This document shows positions 46,577 to 57,022 of a stretch of DNA of 64,000 nt, piece by piece. Source of the DNA: Pseudo-nitzschia pungens (taxonomy: Eukaryota; Bacillariophyta; Bacillariophyceae; Bacillariales; Bacillariaceae); the NCBI GenBank assembly GCA_037355855.1, contig CM074766.1, positions 1,054,001 through 1,118,000 of the forward strand, read 5' to 3'. The notes beneath the pieces were generated by a model that did no database searches, was not told the origin of the DNA, and was given only the letters and a program-made list of their open reading frames with translations. Position 1 is the stretch's first letter, and each line of letters opens with the position of its first letter. The position numbers and the translations under genes were made by a program.

Positions 46577-48707
46577 ATGATATACAGCTCCAATATACAA
46601 AAAGGACACAGATCTCGGGACCCTGAGAGGCGAAGATGCCGTCGGATTCCGAGGTCAAGTCTCCTCTGTCGACTCCCTGTCGTAATCCTGTGGATAACAT
46701 TTGCTGTTTCGGTGAGAGCGGCAGCAACAAATCCCCCACTGGACAACGTCAGAGCGACCATTAGCGACGGAGGAACATTTTCGGAAACCGGAAATAACTT
46801 TCGCCAGGACTTTTGCGGGCGGTATTCGAAAGAATCCACGATCGAGGACATCAGCGTCGCATTGAACGGGACACAGTTGAACGTGTTTGCCAAAGCAGGG
46901 AAATACTTTCTTTACGACAAAGCGACAGGATTGAATCCGGAGTATCCGGGGATCCATGCTCGGATGATGGATCACATTGCCCAGAAAGGAGGCTTTACCT
47001 GGAGAAATTCCTTCGGCGAATGGGGCGAGGAGGAAAAGGGAGATCGCTCGTTCACGGAACTCTTGCAGTGGGGAACGGAAAAGTATGATTTGTTGATTGG
47101 AACATACACTCCTTCTACAGAACGCATGAAAAGTGGTGTATCATTCGTGAAAGGGCATTTCGACGGAAGCCTCATCTTGGTACGAGATGTTCATCCCCCC
47201 GACATCAAAATCAATTGGATCAATTGGACCAAACCCTTCACCCCTTGGGTCTGGATTGTCATCCTTGCGGTTATCGTTTTCTCGGCATTTGCCTATCAGC
47301 TTGTGGAATCATTGGGTGCCAACGGAAGGCGGGTGAAGGAAAAATCGGCCAGGGTCTGGCTCATGGAAAACTTTTATCTAAGCTTCATCAACTTTACTGG
47401 CAACTACTCCTACGAGCCAGAAACTTTTGGAGGTTGTGTCTTTGTCGTTGTGTTCGCCTTTTGGGCAATGCTAGTCACTGGTGGGTATTGTGTGCATTCC
47501 GTTGAGTGTCTCGCTGCCTGTACGCTGTGCGTATCAGGATATAATCGTTTGTTGAATTCACTCATCATTGCGATTGTGACTCGGTGCCTTCCGGTTTCCG
47601 TTTTCATTTTCAGCTGCCTACACTGCCAATTTGGCCTCGCTCTTGGTAGGAAAAGCTAAAGGTCATGAACCAGTTCAGGACATACAAGATGCCATTCGTA
47701 ACGAACTTACAATCTGTGTCCATGAAACTTCCTACTCACACAACCTTCTAATAGGAGAAGAGTATAAACGTCTAGGAATTGAACCCTTTTTGGTTCCTGT
47801 GGCCAAGAGTGACATGTACAGCTCACTCAGCAGAGGAGATTGCGAAGTCCTAGTTGCGTACAAACAAGATTTTGAAACTTCCAAGAAGCAGAAAGCTTCC
47901 AATCCGGATTGCACTCTGAGGTGGGAAGGGAAAATGGTAAAAAACCTGGCTGACAGTTTTGCTACAAAGCACGATGCTGGAGTATATTGCACGGACCTGG
48001 TCAGTGAAGTCTTCTCGTACTACGTAACTGAGATGGAGGACGACGGTACCCTCGAAAAATTATGGAGAGAACACGACGAGTACTATTCGGACGAAGGACA
48101 CTGCGACGCTTCGACAATGGAGGGCAGGAGACGCCTTGGTCCTGCTGGAAAGAAAGGGGCAGCATCGGCTGCTGCAGTCGTTGGAGAAATGGAGGATGCG
48201 GAATCGGAATCTTTGTCCCTCCTAGACATGGCTGGAACCATGCTCTTTCAGGTTGTCGGAACCGTGGTTGCTCTTGCCGTCGCCTTTGTTTCCGGTTTCG
48301 ATCCTAAGACCAAAGGCAAGCGACACTTGCGCCGAGAAAAGACGAAACGAAAGGTATCTATGGATACATGTGCTGATTTCTATGGCGATAGCGACGACGA
48401 AAAGCGAGCGGATTCGGAGTCGGTCCGGAATGAGCTCCGACAACTGAACCAACGAATCGATGTTTTGACGGAGATGTTGCAACTGGCGGTAAAAGACAAA
48501 CTAACGGAAGACATGCAACAGATGATGCGAGACAAAGTAACCGTAGATACGTGGAAGAATAGCAACAACAGCAATGAAGGAAAGTTGGACCACCCCACGT
48601 CAATCATATCCGGACGCTTTGGAGATAGAGACAGCGACGACGAAAGTTATCATTCGGCCTCCAGTACCAGACCGGTTAGCTGGCGGGCTCGTTTTTTGGG
48701 GGTTTAG
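46577..48707 (+). CDS. Ionotropic glutamate receptor-like ligand-gated channel
   Basis: Exons 46577-47480 and 47614-48707 joined at GTGGGT/TCAG encode 665 residues. A basic leader and hydrophobic stretch (LPVVILWITFAVSVRAAA) act as signal peptide. The ligand-binding half S1 ends at KPFTPWVWIVILAVIVFSAF, the first membrane helix. A pore loop (ENFYLSFINFTGNY) and the M3 signature VTAAYTANLASLL follow; this is the SYTANLAAF motif of glutamate receptors and is rebuilt exactly across the intron. S2 then leads to the last helix near 506-530 and a cytosolic tail with a probable coiled coil (LRQLNQRIDVLTEMLQL). There is no N-terminal LIVBP-like domain, unlike plant GLRs and animal iGluRs. The channel would sit in the plasma membrane; ligand and ion choice cannot be read from sequence. 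Confidence 0.85.
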
Positions 48708-49042
48708 CTGGACCAATCGTGATGATAATTATCCAACATCTTATGTCACCGCGTGTCGCAAGATCTGGATCGCCGGTCTCCGAAACAACTCAACCAATAC
48801 CTCGGTCGTCTTCAGTATTTTTGAGATTTAGCACTCTATTGTAGATAGTACAACCATTTAAGATCACAATTCGTTTTCTCCGTGAATGCGTTTCCCGTGC
48901 ACATTATTTTTATATTCCAATGAATTTCTACATAGAAAACGATTGTTTGGATCTGTTCACTTTCTGTAAAACATCCAAGAGAAAGCATTGCTCGGTCGTG
49001 AACAAGCCATCACGTTTGGATTCGTGCGGCAATTCGAGTCTG
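48708..49042. other. Convergent intergenic region
   Basis: 335 bases between two facing 3' ends. I see nothing in it. Confidence 0.5.
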
Positions 49043-52000
49043 CTAGGAATCGTATTTGGATTCCCAGTCATCTTCTGGCCGGTCATTACGAAGGTTGAGC
49101 TCGTCGCGGACTAGGTCCAAGGTTGGTGGTCCACAAGCATAGTCACTGCCTACCATCGGCATTTCCTTGTTGCTAAAAATGTCCCAGACCGAATCGAGGT
49201 CACTGCTCGGGACAATGTTGTAGGGAGCCTTGTTCGCTCTCGACAGCAACCGGATGGCACCATCGCGTACTGGAAGGATTGCATTATCGATGGTCTTGAA
49301 CGTTGTCGACAAGGCCACACTACTGGCCTCTATAGGTTTCTCTTGCTCTTGTTGCAATTCTTCCGACAACAATCCTTTATAGGTGTTGCCGTCAAGAATG
49401 TGCTCCGCTTCCCCTGCTGACATCCGTGACTCATCGTTTTCTTTCCCCCGTTCGTTCCCACAATCGTCATCGTCCTGGCATAACATTTCCCAGTCTTCGG
49501 GTGGATCGTGATGATCCGAGGACGAAGCTTCGTCCGTTGGCACAGGTGTATAGATACTAGATCTCAGCATGGTCGTCAGATCCTCCACGCCATGAGAAGT
49601 CATGTCCCATATGGAACCATATTGCTGGACGGGATTGCTTCGAGAGGGCAAAAGAACTGGTAAAATAACTCCTTCCTTTGCGATTTCCTTGGACGGTTTG
49701 GGAGTCCCTGTGACCTCTTCTGTCGGTTTGTTTTGCATCTGGCTGGAAGTGGCAATGGGCATTGGCAATAGTAACGCAGTTATTGTTTTGTCCTCTTCGG
49801 GGTCAAGGTCATTTGTTTCGTTTTCGTCTGGCAGGAGCAGCTCCCAGTGTTCTGGCGGATCAGAATGGAATGGTAAAGTCTCTTCTTTTGCTCGAGACGG
49901 GCCTTCGTTCGACGCTTCGTTTGTTTGCAAAGGAATGCCGAGGCTGCCTCGCAGCATGGTCGGCAATTCCTCGGCGCCCTGGGAAGCCATGTCCCAGATG
50001 GAACCATATTCCATGCGCAGCATTGGCGAGAGAACTGGTGGAACCCCTCCTTCCTTGGGGCTTTCCTTGGGCGGTTTGAGAGTCCCTGTTATTTCTTCTT
50101 TGTTTTTTTGGTTTTGCATCTGGTTGGACGACAAAATCGGCATTGGCAATAGTGATGCAGTGATAGTTTCGTCGTTTTGTGGGATGATGTCGTCGTTTTC
50201 GTCGTCGTCTGGCAGCAGCAGCTCCCAGTGTTCTGGGGGATCAGAATCGAAGGAAAAAGATCCCTCCTTTGTTAGAGGTGCTGCTTCTTCGTCCCACGGT
50301 GCATCGACGTCTTTGCTGTCCTTGGAAGATCGAAATTCCCATATCGGGCTATTTGTCGAGGGAGGCACTTCCTGGCTTGCTGGTGTCAACACAAGTCCAC
50401 TGTCGTGTTTGTGGTTGGTGACGGTGCAAGTGGTGCCTGTCACGCAGACCGGTTTCCTTGTGTGCTGTTCAAGGTTTCGTTCCTTGGGTGTTTCGTCTTT
50501 GACCCGCATTTGTTGCGCGTTCTGTGCCGTTGAATTCTGTTGCTTGGAACCTGCTGAAATGATTGTTGGCTCCTGTGCGTCGCCACTATGGATGCAATTC
50601 GTTGATGAAGGAACGGTTTCGCTCTCTAGTGGATAAGACGGTGAATCCGAAAAGGATCTTCCGGCCGGACCAGTACGTGGACGAGTACTATTTTGAGAAG
50701 CCTCCGTAGATAGTGGAAGTCGCAGTGAAGACCTGCCAGGTAACGGAGCATTTGGAAGCTGTTTCACCGGACGGTGGAAGCATACAGAGTTGGATCGGGG
50801 ATTGAAAGTCCATTTTGAATTGGAAAGACTCTTGGTTCTGGGATTTGAGCGCTGTCGATCGCTAGGAGGGGAAACCGCAGAAACATTACCCGCATGGCTC
50901 GCGGGATTTGTAGAATTCTTGTGTTGGATTCCCGTCGAAAGCGACGACGCGTTTTTGGTTTCGGGATTGGCTTCTGCCTTGGTTTCGTACAGCGCTGCGC
51001 ACCGGAGATGATTGCTGTCGACTTGTAACCTGCCGTCGGACGTTACGACACTAGTGGCGATTGTATGTGTGATTCTCTCGAAAGACTTCTTGGAATCCCC
51101 GGCATTGCCATCCACATTCGCATCCGCATTCTCATTGACATTGACATCTTTTTCAAAGTTATCCTTCGATTGCTCCTCAACGTCATTGGCGTCGTCCTTT
51201 TCATTGTTTGTAGTCGTGCTATCCTTCGCTGCCTTCGTGTCGTCTCCCCACTCGGTGGTGGGTTTGGTCAGGAGGGCTAGTCGCAGCTTCAGGTCTCTCG
51301 TTTCCTCTCTGGTCCTGGAGTTTTCGGATGCGCTGACGACGCTCCCGTCGTCTCCAAATAGCTCGTCCCATTCTTCCAAGGACGACGATGAAAGGCCGGT
51401 GCTCTGACTGGAATCGTCGTCACAATATGTGCCGATCGATGGTGAAGAAGAAGACGACGACGACGAAGAAGACGAAGCACCGCTAGAAGCGGTTTCGCCG
51501 TTCTCGCAGCGGTCATCGGAGCCCGAGCCAGCATCTTTCGAGGACAATGAGCCTGTGGTGCTGGGAGTCTGTGGTTCGCTTGAGCAACCATGCTCAATTT
51601 CGAGGGTATCTCTCACAGAATTCAACGTTGGTAGCTGTACCGTCGCACTGCGATTCGCAGCGTTTTCCTTGCTATTGGGTTTTTTTTTGTTACTGCTGTT
51701 GTTGTTATCGTCTTCGTTATCGTTATCGTCTTCGTCGTCGTTGTCGGGAAGGACACAAAACTTATCCGAGAGTAATTTCAGTTGTTTTAGCAACCATTGG
51801 TGGGTGACTTGTTTGTGGATGTCGGCATCCGCGACACCGGTGGTATCACCGTTGCGTTCCGGCTCCTCGCTTCCCTTGGTGCGCTTCCGGCGGGAAAGTC
51901 GTTTCGGTCGCTTGGTGCCTTGTTCGGGGCCCGGCTCCACCGCGCGGGTGCCCTGGATCACTCGCCTGTGGAATTCCTCCCGCAATTCAATGGCGCACTC

Positions 52001-52642
52001 CAGGTTCTTGCGAATCGACCGGGGCATCGGCACTCCTCGCCGTTTCAAATCAAACAGCCTCTGGATCAGCGCTCGCAGCGACGTCGCGCTCGCGGACGTT
52101 TCCCGGCACTTGTTCTTGCCGTGGTGCTCGATCCACGTGGCGTTTCCCCAGTGGACGACCGTGTTAGTGTGTTTTTTGTATTCGGAATACAGGGCATCCT
52201 CGTCGGCCCTCTGTTGTGTGGCTTCTCGGTCGTGTTCCAGTGTGTCCATTTCCTTCCACCAGTGTTCGTCGCCGCTGTCGTAGTCCCCGGTCGGGTTCCA
52301 TCGGAGATAGTAGGGATCGTCGTGCTGTTTGACCAGGAGGTCCTCCAGCTTTGGGTGTTTCTTGCGCCTGCGGCGGCGGCGACGGCGGGAGCGGTCCTTG
52401 CTGCTGTTGCGAGCACGGCGATGGCTCCTTCTTGGCTTGGGTTGGAGTCGGCTGAGGGGAGATGATGCTTCGGTCTGCCTTTTGTCGGGACGATCTTGTT
52501 TGGAAGCATCGCTCGAAGAAACACGGTGACGATGATGATGATGATGATGATAATGATTCTTGATGTCGTTTCCTGGACACGACGGAGCTACGGATGTCGA
52601 TTCTTCCATGGGAGGCGGTGGAGACATCGAGGAAAGTTTCAT
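49043..52642 (-). CDS. Orphan acidic protein with WELL/SIWDM repeats, function unknown
   Basis: One intact exon encodes 1199 residues from the ATG at 52642 (MKLSSMSPPPPMEE). It is not recognised. The first 100 residues are basic (RRRRRRRKKHPKLEDLL) and could be a nuclear signal. A more ordered block at about 105-250 holds YYLRWNPTGDYDSGDEHWW and WGNATWIEHHGKNKCRETS. A long acidic Ser/Asn-rich middle follows. The C-terminal 450 residues hold a degenerate module repeated about three times: DPPEHWELLLPD, then LLPMPI, then YGSIWDMASQGAEEL.TMLR. A final copy reads DPPEDWEMLCQ and DSVWDIFSN. Short acidic motifs around Trp are typical of docking sites. The open frame upstream of 52642 has no ATG and is a GAAT repeat. 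Confidence 0.65.
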   Translation of the reverse strand: MKLSSMSPPPPMEESTSVAPSCPGNDIKNHYHHHHHHRHRVSSSDASKQDRPDKRQTEASSPLSRLQPKPRRSHRRARNSSKDRSRRRRRRRRKKHPKLEDLLVKQHDDPYYLRWNPTGDYDSGDEHWWKEMDTLEHDREATQQRADEDALYSEYKKHTNTVVHWGNATWIEHHGKNKCRETSASATSLRALIQRLFDLKRRGVPMPRSIRKNLECAIELREEFHRRVIQGTRAVEPGPEQGTKRPKRLSRRKRTKGSEEPERNGDTTGVADADIHKQVTHQWLLKQLKLLSDKFCVLPDNDDEDDNDNEDDNNNSSNKKKPNSKENAANRSATVQLPTLNSVRDTLEIEHGCSSEPQTPSTTGSLSSKDAGSGSDDRCENGETASSGASSSSSSSSSSSPSIGTYCDDDSSQSTGLSSSSLEEWDELFGDDGSVVSASENSRTREETRDLKLRLALLTKPTTEWGDDTKAAKDSTTTNNEKDDANDVEEQSKDNFEKDVNVNENADANVDGNAGDSKKSFERITHTIATSVVTSDGRLQVDSNHLRCAALYETKAEANPETKNASSLSTGIQHKNSTNPASHAGNVSAVSPPSDRQRSNPRTKSLSNSKWTFNPRSNSVCFHRPVKQLPNAPLPGRSSLRLPLSTEASQNSTRPRTGPAGRSFSDSPSYPLESETVPSSTNCIHSGDAQEPTIISAGSKQQNSTAQNAQQMRVKDETPKERNLEQHTRKPVCVTGTTCTVTNHKHDSGLVLTPASQEVPPSTNSPIWEFRSSKDSKDVDAPWDEEAAPLTKEGSFSFDSDPPEHWELLLPDDDENDDIIPQNDETITASLLPMPILSSNQMQNQKNKEEITGTLKPPKESPKEGGVPPVLSPMLRMEYGSIWDMASQGAEELPTMLRGSLGIPLQTNEASNEGPSRAKEETLPFHSDPPEHWELLLPDENETNDLDPEEDKTITALLLPMPIATSSQMQNKPTEEVTGTPKPSKEIAKEGVILPVLLPSRSNPVQQYGSIWDMTSHGVEDLTTMLRSSIYTPVPTDEASSSDHHDPPEDWEMLCQDDDDCGNERGKENDESRMSAGEAEHILDGNTYKGLLSEELQQEQEKPIEASSVALSTTFKTIDNAILPVRDGAIRLLSRANKAPYNIVPSSDLDSVWDIFSNKEMPMVGSDYACGPPTLDLVRDELNLRNDRPEDDWESKYDS

Positions 52643-54277
52643 GGTCCTATTTGTTTGTTGGAGGTTTGCGTTGGCTGTATCGAGACAAATTGTATCGTTT
52701 ACTTTCGAATGAATGAATGAATGAATCAAGATACGGAAAAGCGAATGACGGGCAGCTCACTCCGAAGAGTAAAAAAAACTAACTCTGCGTATCGTTGTTT
52801 TCTGTTGTGAGAATTGGACGCCGTGCTATTGCTGCTATTTCTGCTGTTGCTGCTGTTGCTGCTATTTTCTGTCCTGCAAATGGCACCGTCTTGGCGAACC
52901 GAGCAAGATGTTGTTGTTGGATTGGTTATTCAAGTGTTGGTGGGTCTGGTTCACGGTTTGGTGTTGGTTTGTTGCAATCCATTCATTCCAATTTCCAACC
53001 CATTGGTTACCCAGTCCGGCAACGGAGGAAGCAAACTGGACTGCGCAGTCCAAGATATCCAGCGGGAGAAGACAATTAATTATTGGTTCGATGCGATGGA
53101 TGAGGATGGATACCAGGTGCTAGAGTGAAGAGTATGGTTGATGTACCGTACTGGTGTTGAATACCAGTATCGTATCGATTGTCTGGTCGATTGACTGGTC
53201 GATTGACTGATCGATTATTCTTCGCGTTGCTGGTGTTCTTGCCGCGCGCACCGGCGAGAGAGGTTGTTATTATTATTTGTGTCAGTCTCATGGGCAACTT
53301 GCCAGCCTCGCCCTTGGCGGTTGCCTGGCAATCCGGTAGAGTTGGACGCGCGATCGAACTATTCAACACAACAAATGAACCGATGGATGAATGAAAATCA
53401 ATGAAGTTCGAGAGCTGTGCTCCGGCAATTCGATTGAACTATGAATGATAGAAGTAATCGGAAACCTGGATTGCCGGCTGCTTTGCTTTTTCACTTTCTG
53501 CAAAGAGTGAAGGTTGAATGCAGGGATATAATTTATAGCGTGATATCTCGAACAACCGGGTTGCTGTCGTTATCGATTTGATTCTAAAGCTGCTCTTGTG
53601 TTTTACGACGTACGTACAGTGTGTATGTAATTCGTAATTTTTCGTTGTCCGAACTACATGTCAATGTACGTATTAATCTCTGAGTAGTGGGACTGCAAAC
53701 GGTTACTCCGTCGCGCACAGATGCAAACGATCACAAATGGACGACTCACTCACTCACTCACTCACTCACTCGTAAGCCTATGATCATCTATTCACGTTGA
53801 TGCTTTTGTTCCGGTAATCATGTCTCATGTAGTGTACCGGTATGTGCTGATACGGTACAAGGTTCTTACGAATAACGGGACGGAGGACGTACTTTACTCG
53901 TTCTAAGTGTCGACTGGCAATATCTTGTACGGTGAACGAGGCACAAATTTTGTGATAGTTTGTTTGGGTTTTGATTCATTCTTTCTGTTTTTACCATGCG
54001 GTACGAACACAGGGAGCCATTCGGAGTGGAAAGGATTTTTAGCGAACCGAGTGATTCGTCTGTTCATGGGTGGGGTCGTAGTAGTACAATAAAAATGTTA
54101 TACCTTTATTTCTTCAAACCAAAGAATAGCCTATTTGTCAAATTAATCGACGAGTAAGATCCTTCCTTCTTTTCTGATCATTTCACTAAGTAATTACTAC
54201 GTATTATTTATTTGGTGTGTGGCTTCGGTCTCAGGCTGTACGGTAACAAAACGAACACGGATAAGGGGACAATATTA
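52643..54277. other. Intergenic, 1.6 kb
   Basis: It holds a (GAAT)n run at about 52707-52725 next to the orphan gene start, a CTG-rich stretch at 52820-52865 that gives a false Leu-rich ORF, and a (CACT)n run at 53743-53770. No gene is supported. Confidence 0.5.
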
Positions 54278-55671
54278 TTAGAAGTCATCATCGAATCCAT
54301 CATCGGTTCCATCATCGGTTCCATCATCGGTTTCCGGTGGATCGGTTTGCGGGGGGTCGGTTTCCGGTGGATCGGTTTCCGGTGGATCAGTTTCCGGTGG
54401 ATCGGTCTCCGGGGGATCGGTCTCCGGGGGATCGGTTTCCGGTGGATCGGTTTCCGGTGGATCGGTTTCCGGTGGATCGGTTTCCGGTGGATCGGTTTCC
54501 GGTGGATCGGTTTCCGGGGGATCGGTTTCCGGGGGATCGGTTTCCGGTGGATCGGTTTTCGGTGGATCGGTCTCCGGGGGATCGGTTCTCCGGTGGATCG
54601 GTTTCCGGTGGATCGGTTTCCGGTGGATCGGTTTCCGGTGGATCGGTTTTCGGTGGATCGGTTTCCGGTGGATCGGTTTCCGGTAGGGCAAGAGTTGGTG
54701 GATCGGTTTCCGGTAGGGCAACAGTTGGTGGATCGGTTTCCGGTAGGGGCAACAGTTGGTGGATTGGTTTCCGGTGGGGCAACAGTTGGTGGATCGGTTT
54801 CCGGTAGAACAGCAGTTGGTGTATCAGTTCCCGGTATGGTAAAAATGAAAGAAAACAAAAAAGTTGGAGCATCGGTCGGAGATTGAGTAGGTTTGCGAGT
54901 AGGTCTGCTCGTAGGTTTGCTCGTCGGTTTGCTAGTAGGTTGGCTGGTTGGCGCGACCTTGCATGGAAGCGAGACTCCCATATTGCCGTACATGTATCCG
55001 TCGGATTCAGTGGGGTTGTGACAAGCGATCTCACAGAGCTGTTCTGTTCCAACGATCCAAGGATCTTCCTCTTCTGATGGGTCGCATGACAAATACTGAA
55101 CGATAGCCCGGTTCATTTCTTCAACAACACTGGATGCTGTTGGTCCAGCACACATGCATGTTTCGCTGTCGTCCACAGAGGTCATGTTGAAGCCCTCTTC
55201 GCTGTAGAGATCTACACCACAAAAGGGGTCATCGTTGAAGTATGATCTGGAGTTGCAATAGGATGAAACTTTCAACAAAAACGTAAATTCGTCAGAGGCG
55301 ACCACTTCGACATCGGCAGACAAGCAATAGGTACCGGAGTTGCAGGAGGCGCTCCAGTATATCTCAGAGAATGCTTCGGCAATACCAGAAAGTGTGGACA
55401 AATCTTCGGGGTCGACGCAGTCGGGAGTGACTTTCTCATTGTATAAGAAGACAACATATTGGGAATCGTAAAAGTCGTCCGTGAAGTCCGGGTCGCAAAC
55501 CGAAGATTCAGTGTCTGGAAGGTCGATGGGCATGAATCCAGGGGGCAGGCGTTTGTGCTCTTTTTCCAGCTGACGCCGCAAACCATTCTTGGCGGCGTTG
55601 GACGTCGCGGCAACGAGCGCGAGTACAACTCCAGATGCAAATTTCATCTTTTGCACAATGTGTTCTTTCAT
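54278..55671 (-). CDS. Secreted protein with PT-rich linker and PETDP repeat tail, two +1 frameshifts
   Basis: The ATG at 55671, or a second one at 55647 (MKFASGVVLALVAATSNAA), begins a signal peptide. A Cys-rich globular part of about 210 residues follows (SVCDPDFTDDFYDSQYVVF, SASCNSGTYCLSADVEV, CMCAGPTASS). Next is a PTSKPTSRPT linker of the kind seen in diatom secreted and wall proteins, then about 25 copies of the five-residue unit PETDP, and an acidic end (DDGTDDGTDDGFDDDF) at the stop 54278. The function of the globular part is unknown. Two single-base insertions in the repeat, near 54745 and 54588, throw the frame off. Sister repeat units lack the extra base, so the +1 direction is certain. 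Extracellular matrix or frustule-associated location is an inference from the linker style. Confidence 0.65.
54335..54800. repeat. 15-bp coding minisatellite (PETDP)
   Basis: Tandem copies of GGATCGGTTTCCGGT with silent and near-silent variants (GTCTCCGGG, GTTTTCGGT). Longer units with CAACAGTTGGT mark the 5' part of the coding array. The unit length of 15 keeps the frame, except where extra bases occur. Confidence 0.92.
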
Positions 55672-56232
55672 GAGGACGGGCGAAGAAATGAAACAAGGGA
55701 TGGTGAACTTGTGAGATACATCATGATGGAAACGCCCAAAACGTCCTTGAACTCCAGGTGGATGTTGTTGTTATTGTCTCAAATCTAGTCATGGTCAGTT
55801 CAACACCGAGCATTGTCTAGCAATCTATCTGCTCTCCATCCAGGGATATACTCTCGATGCAGTTTGATCTGAATGGCTTCGCCCTACGTGATCATAGTAT
55901 GTTCTGGTCTTACGTACCTCAGTGATGCAAATACAAAACTGTGAGAAATGCCAATGGTGATTGTATTGATCACAACTTGAACAATACTATGAGAAGAGTG
56001 AGGACAAGGTGAGAAGAGCATCGTGTAAGACAGAACGAATAATGCATTTTTACGGGATGCAATATCTCATTAATCGTAGTAGAAATACTACGACATTGCA
56101 CTGAGACTGTTCGGCCGGAGTGAAACAGAATCGGAGGAAAATTTCTGGATCTTTTTGGATATTTCCGTAACGCGGGAATTATAAGCAATGTACCGGTAAT
56201 TAAGATTACTTCTAAGCTTACCTTTCATACTA
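55672..56232. other. Intergenic before the transposon
   Basis: Nothing recognisable is seen apart from a TAATTAAGATTACT phrase at 56197 that recurs near 61983. Confidence 0.45.
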
Positions 56233-56358
56233 TTTTTGTCGAAATGCCAACCTTACTTTCCGTTCTGTTTAAAAACACGTCGGCATGCTTATTCATAGAA
56301 GGTATTCCCAAAAAACTTGACACCACCGTAAGATTTACTTATCGTTTAGCTGCGGCGG

Positions 56359-56592
56359 GGTTCTAAAACTGCAGATATGCGCATTTTTTTTTTGGAGTAA
56401 TCATAACTTCTAAAGTATAGATCCAATAGCAACAAGTAATGGCTTGTTAGAAAGCTCTCACTCTCCTCTTTCCATAGGTATATGGTTCTATATACTTCAG
56501 AGGTGCTCTTGTTGTTGCAAATACTCACTGAAGTTGACACATGTAATTTTGGCATATGCGCATATGCGCATTTTTAGAACCACTTTAGAACC
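56359..56592. mobile_element. Small inverted-repeat element (MITE-like) in the left arm
   Basis: About 234 bases bounded by GGTTCTAAA at the left and TTTAGAACC at the right, with ATATGCGCA/TGCGCAT just inside both ends. No coding capacity. It sits right after the shared TIR sequence of the larger transposon. Confidence 0.5.
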
Positions 56593-57022
56593 ACACGCAT
56601 TTACTAGTAATGACTAATTCGATTCAAGTTTTATTTTGGCCAATTTTAGCCAGGTTTTTCTTTTTTTCTGTGGGAAAGAACCATCATCGACACACTGTCT
56701 TCTCATCTTTCTCAAATTGGTATGTGTTCTCGTTCCGGACAAATCGACGACGGTGTGTTCATGATGGTTAGATCCGATGGTGTCAAAGAATCACCTATCC
56801 ATTCTTATGGAGAGTATCGAATAATCATTCAATCAACAACAATCCAATAAAATTTGGAATAACAATCTGTTCATATCCTTCTGTGTCAAATTTTCGTGTC
56901 AAGAGTAAAGAAATGTTCCGACGTCGAATCTATTTTGTATTGGAGAGGTGTTGTTATCCAAATATGCCATTTGTCCTTATCCTTCCCTTTCCCAAAAAAA
57001 AGAAAAGAAAAGAAAAACAACC

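Noticed and set aside
52814..53128. Leu-rich small membrane protein on the plus strand
   Set aside because: Starts at TTG and the hydrophobic part is a translated CTG repeat.
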